Of a stretch of 64,000 bases of DNA, positions 10,938 to 19,997 are shown piece after piece (within the stretch, counting starts at the first letter, position 1; each line of letters opens with the position of its first letter). Position numbers and translations under genes: made by a program. A model generated the notes under the pieces. It searched no databases. It saw only the letters and a list, made by a program, of their open reading frames with translations, and had not been told where the DNA came from. The stretch spans positions 434,298-498,297 of the forward strand of contig NZ_LT964761.1 in the NCBI RefSeq assembly GCF_900240275.1. The letters run 5' to 3'. Source of the DNA: [Lactobacillus] timonensis. GTDB lineage: Bacteria > Bacillota > Bacilli > Lactobacillales > Lactobacillaceae.

Positions 10938-11993
10938 CTAGTCATTAGCGACACGGAGGACACAAGCACCTTCAATATCTCCTTCTTTGACCCGCCGCAT
11001 AGCTTCAAGGGCCTTGGCAAACGGGTACTCATGAGTCGTCGGCGCAATATGCAAGCGAGCCGCCAAAGTCAGGAACTCTTCTCCGTCACGCCGCGTGTTA
11101 CTTTCGACACTTGTCAGGTTTTTCTCATGGAAAATGGCTTCCTGGTAGCTCAGTTGAGGAATATCAGTCATGTGGATACCGGCGCAAGCCAAGGTCCCAC
11201 CCGGTTTGAGGTTAGCAAGAGCCCGCGGCACAATCGTTCCCACTGGCGCATAAGTAATAGCCGAATCAAGCGGCACCGGTGTTTTAGCATCTACTCCCTG
11301 CGCCGAAGCACAACCAAGTTGGAGCGCAAATCGTTGGGCATCTTTTCCACGAGTAAAGACATGAACTGCAATCCCCTGGGCAAGTGCCAACTGTGCCGTC
11401 AAATGAGCCGACCCACCAAAACCGTAGATTCCTAACGTCCCGCCAGCTGGAACGTTAGCCCGTAAAAACGAACGGTAGCCAATAATCCCGGCACACAGCA
11501 GTGGCGCCGCTGTCAGTGAATCAAACTCTGCTGGCAGCCGGTAAGCAAATCCTTCCGGAACAGTAACATACTGAGCATAGCCACCATCGTGATCCCAACC
11601 AGTATAAACCGAGTGCGGGCACAGGTTTTCGTGTCCGCTGCGACAATACTCACAAACACCGCAAGCATGCCGAAACCACGGTACACCAATTCGGTCACCC
11701 AACTGAAAGCGTGATGTTTCTGATCCGAAAGCAACCACTTTACCGACAATTTCGTGTCCCGGTGTCAAGTGTTCACGATGAACCGGCAGGTCACCCTCAG
11801 TAACGTGAAGGTCAGTGTGGCAAACACCGCAGGTCAACACCTTTACCAACATTTCACCACGCTGGGGAACCGGTACTTTCTTATCCACCAACTTAATTGG
11901 TGCAACCGGACCATCCAGCGGCCCCGGGGTAGTGATGGTCCACGCCTTCATCATCGATGGCAGAGAAAGCGTTGCCCCTGATTCTCCTGACAT
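10938..11993 (-). CDS. Zinc-dependent alcohol dehydrogenase (AdhP-like)
   Basis: Medium-chain NAD(P)-dependent dehydrogenase of 351 aa. Catalytic zinc site CGVCHTDLHVTEGD and GHEIVGKV; structural zinc site with four Cys in CGVCEYCRSGHENLC; the nucleotide-binding GFGGSAHL replaces the usual GxGxxG. Primary alcohol/aldehyde interconversion is likely. Start ATG 11993 has GGGGAGG 8 nt upstream and lies 2 bp after the sir2 stop, so it is the last gene of a tight operon with ppx, mvaA and sir2. Confidence 0.9.
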   Translation of the reverse strand: MSGESGATLSLPSMMKAWTITTPGPLDGPVAPIKLVDKKVPVPQRGEMLVKVLTCGVCHTDLHVTEGDLPVHREHLTPGHEIVGKVVAFGSETSRFQLGDRIGVPWFRHACGVCEYCRSGHENLCPHSVYTGWDHDGGYAQYVTVPEGFAYRLPAEFDSLTAAPLLCAGIIGYRSFLRANVPAGGTLGIYGFGGSAHLTAQLALAQGIAVHVFTRGKDAQRFALQLGCASAQGVDAKTPVPLDSAITYAPVGTIVPRALANLKPGGTLACAGIHMTDIPQLSYQEAIFHEKNLTSVESNTRRDGEEFLTLAARLHIAPTTHEYPFAKALEAMRRVKEGDIEGACVLRVAND

Positions 11994-11995
11994 TC

Positions 11996-12712
11996 TTAAG
12001 CCTCCCCACCGACTTGTAATTCTTCAAAATACTTCACTGCATCGTCTTGAACCATTGTGAATGGGAAAGAAAAACTCAGCCGTTGCTGGTTAATCGCAAT
12101 CACCGGTGCGGTTGGGTTACGGTACTCCAACAGGCCAGCAAACGGGTATACCTTCATTGAGGTACCAACGATCACCACGAGGTCCGCCTCCTGCATCGCC
12201 CGTACCGAATTCTCGATGTCTGCCGCCTTAATCCCTTCATCATAAAGTACGACGTCGGGTCTCAGTGGCCCGTTGTCTATTTGGTGAAGACGACTCTTCA
12301 AGTATTCGTGCCAGTCAACCGTTTGACCACACTTCTCACAGTAAACGTGATAAAGGTTACCATGAAAGTCAATCAGGTGCTTAGCTCCCGCTTCTTCGTA
12401 CAAGTTATCAATATTTTGGGTAATCACCGTTGCCCGATCCTGACGAGTTAAAGCTGCTTGCTTTTGGTGGATAACGTTAGGCTTAGCATCGGGAAAATAG
12501 AGGTTTTCCTTGCAATACTGATAAAATCCGTCCGGGTCAGTCGCAAAGTAGCGGTGACTGAGATAATACTCTGCCCGCTTGTTCTTCGTATAAAGACCAT
12601 TGGCAGACCGAAAATCCGGAATTCCCGAAGCAGTCGAAACCCCTGCCCCGGTTAAAAAGACAATGTGATTGGCATCATCAAAGTAGTGTTGAGTTGCCAG
12701 TGCCATTGGCAT
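11996..12712 (-). CDS. SIR2-family NAD-dependent protein deacylase
   Basis: Sirtuin of about 238 aa. NAD-binding GAGVSTASGIPDFRS, TQNIDNLYEEAG, catalytic His in FHGNLYHVYC, and GTSMKVYPFAG are present. Only the first Cys pair of the zinc knuckle remains (CEKC); the second pair expected before RPDVV is replaced by DNGPL. The start may be ATG 12712 or 12706; GAGGA precedes both and the upstream stop overlaps (TGATG). It sits between the HELLH protein and adh in the five-gene operon. Target proteins are unknown. Confidence 0.88.
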   Translation of the reverse strand: MPMALATQHYFDDANHIVFLTGAGVSTASGIPDFRSANGLYTKNKRAEYYLSHRYFATDPDGFYQYCKENLYFPDAKPNVIHQKQAALTRQDRATVITQNIDNLYEEAGAKHLIDFHGNLYHVYCEKCGQTVDWHEYLKSRLHQIDNGPLRPDVVLYDEGIKAADIENSVRAMQEADLVVIVGTSMKVYPFAGLLEYRNPTAPVIAINQQRLSFSFPFTMVQDDAVKYFEELQVGGEA

Positions 12713-13680
12713 CACTTCCTCAAAATAAATGGCACGTTCTGTGACTTCAATAAGTCTTCTACCGGCTGGTGGTAAAACTTCAGCATTTGATCCGAAGAGT
12801 ATTCATCCTTTGGAGCTGGTAAAACAAAGGCGTTTTGCTGGTCGTTTTTGCCCAGGACAACGTACGCCCGACGCTTGCTATCCCGTTCTGTCATTTCAGA
12901 ATGGTAAATATCATAGACCTGGTCCACTTCCAGTCGCAGCTGCCGCTTGCTTAACACAGGTGACAAACTCGTAAACTGGTTATTATGCAGTGCAGGAAGA
13001 CCCCACTGCTGCAACTGGGTGTCAAAGAGCCGGAATAATTTGACCACTGTCCGCCGCATTTCAAACGGCGATTTCACTGGTTTTTCCATTGCCTGCCCGT
13101 ACAAGAACTGCGCCGAGGCCCACGCTACCGGATACCGTCGTTGCAACTCTTCTTCCTGCTGCTTTGTCATGTGACCGCCGGCATAGAACACCAGGGCATC
13201 CAGCAGGGTCAGCAGGCGTAGGGTCCGTTCACCATCGTCCTGATCGCCTTCGTCAGTCAAAGTGGCAGTAATACCCTTAAAGTATTCTTGTTCAATTTGT
13301 TCGTTAATGAGGCCGTGCTGACGTTGTTGGTCAACCACGATTTGGTGAGCCACCGTATTGAAGAGGTCGGTAGCCATGATCATCATTTGCTCGTCCAGTT
13401 GTTTGTCACCAAGTGATAACTCAAAAAAGATCTGTGGAAAACCCCGCAAAGTCATCAAAAGGTGCAACAACTCGTGGGAAGCGGTGTAGTTTGGCTCCGT
13501 CAGGTCAGTCACCGTAATTACCAGGCCCCCTGGCAAGCTAGTCGTCTCCGCCTGATCATGACGAACAAAGCCGCTCTTCTCCCCGTGAAACTGCACAAAC
13601 ACTGAGCCACGAGGGAAAAGGTCGTTAACTTCGTCGAGCAGGTCCTGGTTTGCCTTATTTAACTTTAATTCTTCAGTCAT
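12712..13680 (-). CDS. Hypothetical protein with HExxH metallopeptidase-like motif
   Basis: 322 aa, no family recognised with confidence. A single HELLH motif in SHELLHLLMTLRG near residue 80, preceded by ITVTDLTEPNYTA, resembles the zinc site of gluzincin/IrrE-like peptidases, but no third ligand was assigned. The C-terminal part has KRQLRLEVDQVYDIYHSEMTE. No signal peptide or membrane helix, so cytoplasmic. Start ATG 13680 has AAAGGAG 7 nt upstream and overlaps the mvaA stop by 8 bp; it is translationally linked to mvaA and sir2. Confidence 0.7.
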   Translation of the reverse strand: MTEELKLNKANQDLLDEVNDLFPRGSVFVQFHGEKSGFVRHDQAETTSLPGGLVITVTDLTEPNYTASHELLHLLMTLRGFPQIFFELSLGDKQLDEQMMIMATDLFNTVAHQIVVDQQRQHGLINEQIEQEYFKGITATLTDEGDQDDGERTLRLLTLLDALVFYAGGHMTKQQEEELQRRYPVAWASAQFLYGQAMEKPVKSPFEMRRTVVKLFRLFDTQLQQWGLPALHNNQFTSLSPVLSKRQLRLEVDQVYDIYHSEMTERDSKRRAYVVLGKNDQQNAFVLPAPKDEYSSDQMLKFYHQPVEDLLKSQNVPFILRK

Positions 13681-14938
13681 GTGCCTGCTCCTTTCGCATC
13701 TTCGATAATTCTTGCTGAGCAACTTGCTCGTCAACGTGATCGAGACCCGCTAACCGCTTAGCCAATAGTCCGGCTTCTTCCGCCGTTGCCCCGGCCCGCA
13801 TCGCTACTACCCGGTACTGCAGTTTCATGTGACCCGCTTGGATACCAGACGTCGCTAGTGCTCGCAAGGCCGCTAGATTTTGAACCAAGCCAACACTAGC
13901 AGCAACCGCTGCTAATTCAGGAGCTGACTTAATCTGGCTAATCTTGGCATTGGTGGCCGTCAACTGACGAGTACCAATTGACCCGCCAACAGTACCAACA
14001 GCCATCGGTAAAGTCATCTTGCCGACTAACTTGTCGCCGACCACGTGCCACGTTGCTAGACCACGATACTGTCCTTCCATGGCTGCATAGGCATGGGCGC
14101 CGCTTTCGATGGCGCGCCAGTCATTGCCGGCAGCGAGCATCACCGCGTCAATCCCGTTCATGATTCCCTTGTTATGGGTGGTAGCACGGTAGGGGTCAAC
14201 TTGTGCCAGGAAGCTCAAGTCGGCAATCCGGGACGCAACATCAGCACCGCTCAGTTGGTCAGTGGCGATATCAGCAAAATCAAGGGTGCAGGAAACGCTT
14301 TGTAGACTATCCGTCGCGTAGTTGCTCAAAATCGCCGCCACAACCGTCTGCCCCTTTGCGGATAACCAGTGACCCACTGCTTCAGCCATGGTGTTGACCA
14401 TGTTAGCCCCCATCGCGTCAACGACATCAACTAGCAAGTCAATAATCACAAAGTCTTCCGGACAACGAACCCTGATCCCGGTAGCCCCGCCACCATATTG
14501 TTGAATGGAGGGGTAGGCTTCATTGGCTACTTTGAGGATCTCGTCCTCTTGCTTGAGCAAGCGATTCTTGAACAGGTAAGGGTTAGCAACGTTTTTCAAA
14601 ACCACCTGGCCGATCATTAATCGGTCCTGTTCTGGCGCTGCCACTCCCCCAGAATAGGCGGTCATCTTCGCCCCGTTGCAGGCAGCTGCAATAACTGACG
14701 GTTCTTCAATGGCCATCGGAACGGTATACTCCTTGCCGTTGACGACCAACCCCGTCACGACTCCTTCCGGAATACGGTAGTCAGTCAGGTAGTTTTCAAT
14801 CGTCTGGTTCCCAGCCGGGGAAGCATCAGCAGCTAATGCGGCTAACTCAGTTTTGCTTAAACCGAATTGTTTCCCTAATAACTGCCGGCGCTCATCCGGC
14901 GTTTTTTCGTAAAATTTTTGGTTATGATTAGTTGTCAT
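13673..14938 (-). CDS. mvaA: Hydroxymethylglutaryl-CoA reductase (class II)
   Basis: Reduces HMG-CoA to mevalonate for isoprenoid synthesis. 421 aa, class II bacterial type. Active-site blocks are visible: EEPSVIAAACNGAKM with the catalytic Glu, DAMGANMVNTMAE, the Lys in GKMTLPMAVGTVGG, and the mobile C-terminal His in GHMKLQYR. It overlaps the end of ppx by 11 bp and the next gene by 8 bp. Its presence with ispE in the same window is noteworthy because the two belong to alternative pathways. Confidence 0.95.
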   Translation of the reverse strand: MTTNHNQKFYEKTPDERRQLLGKQFGLSKTELAALAADASPAGNQTIENYLTDYRIPEGVVTGLVVNGKEYTVPMAIEEPSVIAAACNGAKMTAYSGGVAAPEQDRLMIGQVVLKNVANPYLFKNRLLKQEDEILKVANEAYPSIQQYGGGATGIRVRCPEDFVIIDLLVDVVDAMGANMVNTMAEAVGHWLSAKGQTVVAAILSNYATDSLQSVSCTLDFADIATDQLSGADVASRIADLSFLAQVDPYRATTHNKGIMNGIDAVMLAAGNDWRAIESGAHAYAAMEGQYRGLATWHVVGDKLVGKMTLPMAVGTVGGSIGTRQLTATNAKISQIKSAPELAAVAASVGLVQNLAALRALATSGIQAGHMKLQYRVVAMRAGATAEEAGLLAKRLAGLDHVDEQVAQQELSKMRKEQAHD

Positions 14939-15857
14939 GATGATTTAGTTGAATATACTCCGTAATAATGCCGTCGCGAACGCCGCTTTCCGAAAAGATT
15001 ACGCGGCCATCGCGATTTCTCATTAACAATGCAACTAATGGCAGCATCCCCCCGAGGATGATGTCTGCCCGGTCCGGCTCGAGTCCTGGCATTTGTTTAC
15101 GCTGGTGAAGGTTACGGCTCAATAACTCACGGTACGTCGCAAACACCACCCGGGAATTTAAGTGGTAGCCATGAATTGATCGCGACCACTGGTGACGGTG
15201 CGCCATGCTCATCCGCGCCAGCGTCCGGTTGGCGCCACCTAACAGAACAATGGGTACCCGGGAAGCATAACGCAACCAGGGAATCTTGCGGAAACGCTCA
15301 TTAACCGCCACTTCCGCCCGAAACAGGTCGCGCGCTTGGACGTAGCCCCCTAAGCGGAACTGTTCGGACAGGTTAACCGCCCCAATGGGGATGGAAATCA
15401 AATGGGTTGCCCGCCGGTGTTCCACCAAAATCATCTCGCTGCTGGCGCCGCCAACATCAAGAATAAGGCAGTGGTTTAGTTTCAGCGTCCTCACAACGCC
15501 CAAGTAGTCATAATATGCCTCTTTATTGCCCGAGAGCACTTGCAGTTCGATGCCAGTCTCTTTTTTGACCCGCGATAAAAATTCCTGCCGGTTACGTGCC
15601 TGCCGAACCGCTGCCGTTGTAATCGCCCGCACTTCAATATCGGGATATTCCTGATAAATTCGTTTGAACCGTTGTAGGGCTTTGATTGTCCGGCGCATTG
15701 CCAGTTCTTTAAGCACTTTCTCCCGGCTCATTCCCTCCGAAAGGCGACTATTTTCCTTTACCCGTCGGATTTCACGGAAGCGGCCGTCTGGCAAAATTTC
15801 GTTGATTGCCATCCGCGCAGAATTTGATCCCAGGTCAACAATTGCGAGGTTGGTCAT
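14928..15857 (-). CDS. Ppx/GppA phosphatase family protein (exopolyphosphatase-like)
   Basis: ASKHA-fold phosphatase of about 309 aa acting on polyphosphate or (p)ppGpp. Phosphate-binding DLGSNSARM at the start, AITTAAVRQARNRQ, and DVGGASSEMI are seen; only the catalytic domain is present, no C-terminal HD domain. ATG at 15857 is preferred over GTG at 15866 because GGAGG lies 8 nt before the ATG. First gene of the operon running through mvaA, the HELLH protein, sir2 and adh. Confidence 0.88.
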   Translation of the reverse strand: MTNLAIVDLGSNSARMAINEILPDGRFREIRRVKENSRLSEGMSREKVLKELAMRRTIKALQRFKRIYQEYPDIEVRAITTAAVRQARNRQEFLSRVKKETGIELQVLSGNKEAYYDYLGVVRTLKLNHCLILDVGGASSEMILVEHRRATHLISIPIGAVNLSEQFRLGGYVQARDLFRAEVAVNERFRKIPWLRYASRVPIVLLGGANRTLARMSMAHRHQWSRSIHGYHLNSRVVFATYRELLSRNLHQRKQMPGLEPDRADIILGGMLPLVALLMRNRDGRVIFSESGVRDGIITEYIQLNHHDN

Positions 15858-16047
15858 TTTTCTCACCTCCGCGATGCTGATTCTTGATTATTTTACTCGT
15901 TATTTATCTTACCATTTTCAAGTTCAACAAACACTGGAAAAGCGAGCGGCTTCGCCAAAAAATGCTTTCCACCTTTCCAGACCACCAAAGAAGTTTTTCA
16001 CCATCAGCCGTGATACAATAATTAACCTAATATAAGGAGGAGATCTG

Positions 16048-18345
16048 ATGGTAGCTGAAAGTACCGAATTGGCGAAAGAACAAGCCCGCGTCAACCAAGT
16101 GATTGCCAGCATCGATGCTCAAATTGCACAAACTAAGCAGGACTTAGCAGATGCTCACAAGGAAACCCGCGCTGTCGAGAAAAATTATGGTGAAAACGCC
16201 TCGATTAACCGCTACGAAGTTGACGACATTGCCGAAAGCCGGGCGATGATCGAACAACAACGGCGCCTGGTTAACCAAGCAGCAACCACCGAAGATATTC
16301 TCAAAGGCCAGCTGGCTACTCTCCGTCAGCTGCGCGACCAGCCTTACTTTGGCAGAATTGACATTCAAGACGAAGGCGACAAAAACGTTGAGACTCTCTA
16401 CATCGGGACAGCATCGCTGATGAATGCTGACCAGTCATCCTTCTTAGTTTACGACTGGCGGGCACCGGTTTCAGCAATTTACTACAACGGCAACCTTGGA
16501 CCGGTTACCTATCAAACACCCGCTGGTCAACGAACTACCACTCTGGTGAAGAAGCGGCAGTTTACCATTGTTCACGGAAAAATCACCCATATGTTCGACA
16601 CAAATGAAGTCGTCGGCGACAAACTGCTCCAACAGGCGTTAGGCGAACATGACGACCGCCAGATGCACAATATCGTTGCAACCATCCAACGGGAACAAAA
16701 TACGATCATCCGCAATACTGATAGCGACCTGCTCCTCGTTCAGGGGGTCGCTGGTTCTGGAAAAACCTCCGCTATTCTGCAGCGAATTGCCTACCTCCTT
16801 TACCATTCGCGGGAGTCATTGAACGCCGATCAAATTGTCTTGTTCAGTCCTAACCTCCTTTTCTCCCACTACATTGCCGATGTCTTGCCCAGCCTGGGCG
16901 AACGAAACATGCGGCAGGTAACCCTTGATGGTTTTCTCAAACACCGCTTTGAAGGGCTCAATGTTCAAACCCTGTTTGATACCTACGAGCAACAATCGAA
17001 AATTCCGCAGCCAATCAATGACTTCTTTAATCAGCCAGCGATCATGAACGAGGTCGTTAAATATCGCGACCGGCTGCAAAATGGCCAGGCTGCTCTTCGC
17101 TTTATGCCCATTCATTTCCGCGACGAGATCTTTTTTGACGCTGAACACATTGCCGCAATCTTTGATACTTTACCGACAACCTTGCCACTAGCTGACCGGG
17201 TCGTCCGCTTAAAAAACGCCCTCATCAGAGAAACCCAGCGGCGTGCCCGGGAAGAAGCTAAAAGTGAGTGGGTGGCTGCCGACCTTGACACCCTCGACCT
17301 CCAACAGCTGCACGCCCTCTATGGCCGGCATACCCCTGATGACTTTAAAGATGAGCAGGCCCTCCAAAAACACCTTGCCCGGCGATGGGCGAAAAAGCAG
17401 TTACGGGTTGTCGCCGATGCCATCTATAACAACTACTTTTTTGACATCAATGAGCAATATGCCGACTTCTTAGCCCAGTGTCCCCGCCCGACAGGAATTA
17501 GTACCGAACAGTGGCAAGAATTCGTTAGCCAATTTAATACCCAGTTAGAGTACCACCGGCTCTCCTTTATCCATACCGCACCATTAATGCTTTTACGTGA
17601 CTTGCTCACGGGTGGCGGTCAAAACCGGGCCATGCAGTATGTCTTTATTGACGAAATGCAAGACTATTCGCTTGCAATGCTCATTTACCTGCGACACGCT
17701 TTCCCGGCAGCAAAGTTTACAATTCTGGGCGACGCCGAGCAGGCACTCTTCCATCCCCTGCAGCTACCAGAAGAGCTCTTAGCTAGCCTCAAAGACGCCC
17801 TCCAAGCGCAACGTCCACGATTAGTCACATTGCGGCGTGCCTACCGGTCTACTAGCGAAATCACAGATTTTGCACGACGGCTATTACCCGATGGCGACCA
17901 AATCATCCCCTTCAACCGACATGGTGCTCGCCCACGGCTTATCAAGACCGCCAACCAGCAAGAGGCTCGTCAAGAGTTGATCAACGAACTCACAAGAATG
18001 CTTGAAAAGCCACAAACGGTTGCTGTTCTGACAGCCACTGCCGACAAAGCAGCCGCTATCAACCAGCAGCTCAATCATGCTGGCATCGATGCTCACTTGA
18101 TGACGAGCAAGGATAGTCAATTGCCATCTACTGGTGTCGCGGTTCTGCCAATTTATTTGGCCAAGGGACTAGAGTTTGATGCCGTCATCGCGGATGTTTC
18201 CCAAAAGGCGATTGCCCCCGCTCGCGCGACCGGAATAATTTACACAATGGCTAGCCGAGCGATGCATGAATTAACCCTCATTAGTATTGGGCAGCCTGCC
18301 CGGGTAATTACCAACTCAACTAATGACCAATTGCTAATAGAATAA
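16048..18345 (+). CDS. helD: HelD-like UvrD/Rep-family ATPase (RNA polymerase recycling)
   Basis: 765 aa superfamily 1 helicase-like motor. An N-terminal coiled-coil arm (about residues 1-75) as in Bacillus HelD precedes Walker A GVAGSGKTSAILQR near residue 235; Walker B FIDEMQDYS lies near 533, followed by GDAEQALF and a C-terminal UvrD-C-like part with AKGLEFDAVI. HelD pulls stalled RNA polymerase off DNA after termination. Strong RBS AAGGAGG 8 nt before ATG; single-gene unit ended by a terminator at 18349. Confidence 0.88.
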   Translation: MVAESTELAKEQARVNQVIASIDAQIAQTKQDLADAHKETRAVEKNYGENASINRYEVDDIAESRAMIEQQRRLVNQAATTEDILKGQLATLRQLRDQPYFGRIDIQDEGDKNVETLYIGTASLMNADQSSFLVYDWRAPVSAIYYNGNLGPVTYQTPAGQRTTTLVKKRQFTIVHGKITHMFDTNEVVGDKLLQQALGEHDDRQMHNIVATIQREQNTIIRNTDSDLLLVQGVAGSGKTSAILQRIAYLLYHSRESLNADQIVLFSPNLLFSHYIADVLPSLGERNMRQVTLDGFLKHRFEGLNVQTLFDTYEQQSKIPQPINDFFNQPAIMNEVVKYRDRLQNGQAALRFMPIHFRDEIFFDAEHIAAIFDTLPTTLPLADRVVRLKNALIRETQRRAREEAKSEWVAADLDTLDLQQLHALYGRHTPDDFKDEQALQKHLARRWAKKQLRVVADAIYNNYFFDINEQYADFLAQCPRPTGISTEQWQEFVSQFNTQLEYHRLSFIHTAPLMLLRDLLTGGGQNRAMQYVFIDEMQDYSLAMLIYLRHAFPAAKFTILGDAEQALFHPLQLPEELLASLKDALQAQRPRLVTLRRAYRSTSEITDFARRLLPDGDQIIPFNRHGARPRLIKTANQQEARQELINELTRMLEKPQTVAVLTATADKAAAINQQLNHAGIDAHLMTSKDSQLPSTGVAVLPIYLAKGLEFDAVIADVSQKAIAPARATGIIYTMASRAMHELTLISIGQPARVITNSTNDQLLIE

Positions 18346-18348
18346 AGA

Positions 18349-18385
18349 AACGGCCTTCCACTTCAAAAGCGGAAGGTCGTTTTTA
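18349..18385 (+). terminator. Terminator of helD
   Basis: AACGGCCTTCC / GGAAGGTCGTT stem with a CTTCAAAAGC centre followed by T5, right after the helD stop. Could also serve the convergent antiporter gene. Confidence 0.8.
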
Positions 18386-18387
18386 TA

Positions 18388-19584
18388 TCAGTTAGGTTGA
18401 TGACTATTCATTTGTTCCATCAAATGGTCACTCGACTGGATCGAGTGTTTCAACAAGAAGGGAGCAATTACGGTCGCCAGCACAATTACCGCAATAACGT
18501 CAGAGTAGTAGGTTTCGGATAAGAGATGGGCGGAAAAACCTATCTGGGCGGTAATCAATGACATTTCACCACGTGCAACCATCCCGCTACCCACGACGTA
18601 GTCACCTGGCCACTGTAAGCCGGCCATCCTGGCACCCAGACCACAGCCAAAAAGCTTGGTCAAGACTGCCAAAATGGTCATCACGATAACGAACAGCAAC
18701 GATTCCTTCATCCGGTCAAAACGCATGTTCAACCCGATGCTTACGAAGAAGACCGGGATGAATAGTGAGTAGCCAATGGGAATAAAGGAGTGGTTGATGA
18801 TTTCCTGGTGATGGGTGTTCGCAATGGCCAACCCGGCAAAGAAGGCTCCCACGGCACCACTTAAGCCGACTCCTTCGGCAGCCCCTGCCATCGTTAAACA
18901 GATAATCATTGCCATGACAGAGTTTGAAGCCATCGTCAGCAGGTGTTCACTTAACCGCATCAGAATTGGTGCTAACCAGCGAACTAGCAGGTAGGCTACC
19001 ACGAAGAAGAGCACCTGCAGGGTTAAGGCAAGGAAAATATTGCTCGTCCCGTGCGACTGAGCGTGACCACCAGAGGCGTCAATCATCCCGATCATTAAAC
19101 TCAGCAGGATGACCCCGATAATGTCGTCGGCTACCGCCGCACCCAGAATGGTTGCCCCTTCCTTGGAGTCTAACACGTGGAATTCACGCATGACGGCGAC
19201 TGAAATGCTGACAGACGTCGCGGAAAAGATCACCCCGATAAAGAGTGATTCCAAGTGGTTAAAGCCAAACAACAATGAGGCGCCGCCCATAAAGGCAACC
19301 GGGAAAAACACCCCCATAATGGCGGTAATCACGGCCGGCTTAAGGTACTTTTTGAGCAGAGATAGGTCCGATTCTAGTCCAGCGATGAACATTAAAATGA
19401 CGACCCCCAGCTCCTGAAACTGGTCAATCATTGGGGTCAACTTGACCCAGTTAAGGATAGCGGGGCCAATAATAATGCCGACAATAATCTGCCCGATCAC
19501 ATCAGGCACTTCAATCCGCACACAAAAATGGCTGACCAGCTGAGTTACCAGCAAAATAAAGGCCAGCGTGGCAAAAAAAGTCAT
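18388..19584 (-). CDS. Cation:proton antiporter (CPA2 family)
   Basis: Membrane antiporter of 398 aa with about 12-13 hydrophobic helices, resembling NapA/KefB transport domains. The ion-site motif is AADDIIGVILLS (adjacent Asp-Asp, as in electrogenic Na+/H+ exchangers). The unwound helix region ATSVSISVAV is present. No C-terminal RCK/TrkA-N regulatory domain, so ligand gating as in KefC is unlikely. GGAGG lies 7 nt before the ATG. Probable role in Na+ or pH homeostasis. Confidence 0.88.
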   Translation of the reverse strand: MTFFATLAFILLVTQLVSHFCVRIEVPDVIGQIIVGIIIGPAILNWVKLTPMIDQFQELGVVILMFIAGLESDLSLLKKYLKPAVITAIMGVFFPVAFMGGASLLFGFNHLESLFIGVIFSATSVSISVAVMREFHVLDSKEGATILGAAVADDIIGVILLSLMIGMIDASGGHAQSHGTSNIFLALTLQVLFFVVAYLLVRWLAPILMRLSEHLLTMASNSVMAMIICLTMAGAAEGVGLSGAVGAFFAGLAIANTHHQEIINHSFIPIGYSLFIPVFFVSIGLNMRFDRMKESLLFVIVMTILAVLTKLFGCGLGARMAGLQWPGDYVVGSGMVARGEMSLITAQIGFSAHLLSETYYSDVIAVIVLATVIAPFLLKHSIQSSDHLMEQMNSHQPN

Positions 19585-19727
19585 TGTGCACCTCCAAAAT
19601 AATATTTGTGTTCATTGTACCGGTATTAGTGGCAAAGAACCACCCCTTCCCGGACTTTTCCAATAAAAAACAGGATTGGTCAACGATTAACCGCTCTTGC
19701 TCAGCCTGATTATCTTGTCATTTTTAA

Positions 19728-19801
19728 AGCCGCCTGGCGGACTCGAACCGCCGACCTCATCCTTACCATGGATGTGCTCTACCTAGCTGAGCTAAGGTGG
19801 C
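19728..19801 (-). tRNA. tRNA-Thr (GGU anticodon)
   Basis: Cloverleaf on the minus strand: acceptor GCCACCT / AGGCGGC, D arm GCTC...GAGC, anticodon arm CATCC-ATGGTAA-GGATG giving anticodon GGT, T arm GGCGG-TTCGAGT-CCGCC. Discriminator T, CCA not encoded. Position 4:69 is A-C, the only acceptor mismatch. Confidence 0.93.
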
Positions 19802-19857
19802 ACTAGTAGTATAGCGAAGGCGGTATCGTTAAATCAAGCCGCCCACGTAAAACCAGC

Positions 19858-19886
19858 TTGCATCTGTCCGTTCATCCCGTTAAAAT
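19858..19886 (+). promoter_or_regulatory. Promoter of the MATE exporter gene
   Basis: TTGCAT (19858-19863), 17-bp spacer, TAAAAT (19881-19886). It gives a leader of about 105 nt dominated by the hairpin at 19917-19972. Confidence 0.65.
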
Positions 19887-19916
19887 AACCAGTACAAATT
19901 AAATTCAGTAACATAA

Positions 19917-19976
19917 GCGACCAGCAGGCGTTTCGTGAGGATGACTTAATAACTTTCCTCGCTTGCTGGTCGTTTT
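19917..19976 (+). terminator. Leader terminator (possible attenuator) upstream of the MATE gene
   Basis: Arms CGACCAGCAGGCG and CGCTTGCTGGTCG with an inner GAGG/CCTC stem, followed by TTTT. It lies between the promoter and the coding start 21 nt downstream, with no co-directional gene upstream that needs a terminator. It could attenuate expression; no known riboswitch class was recognised. Confidence 0.6.
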
Positions 19977-19997
19977 GTGTTGAAAAGGAGCATTTTA

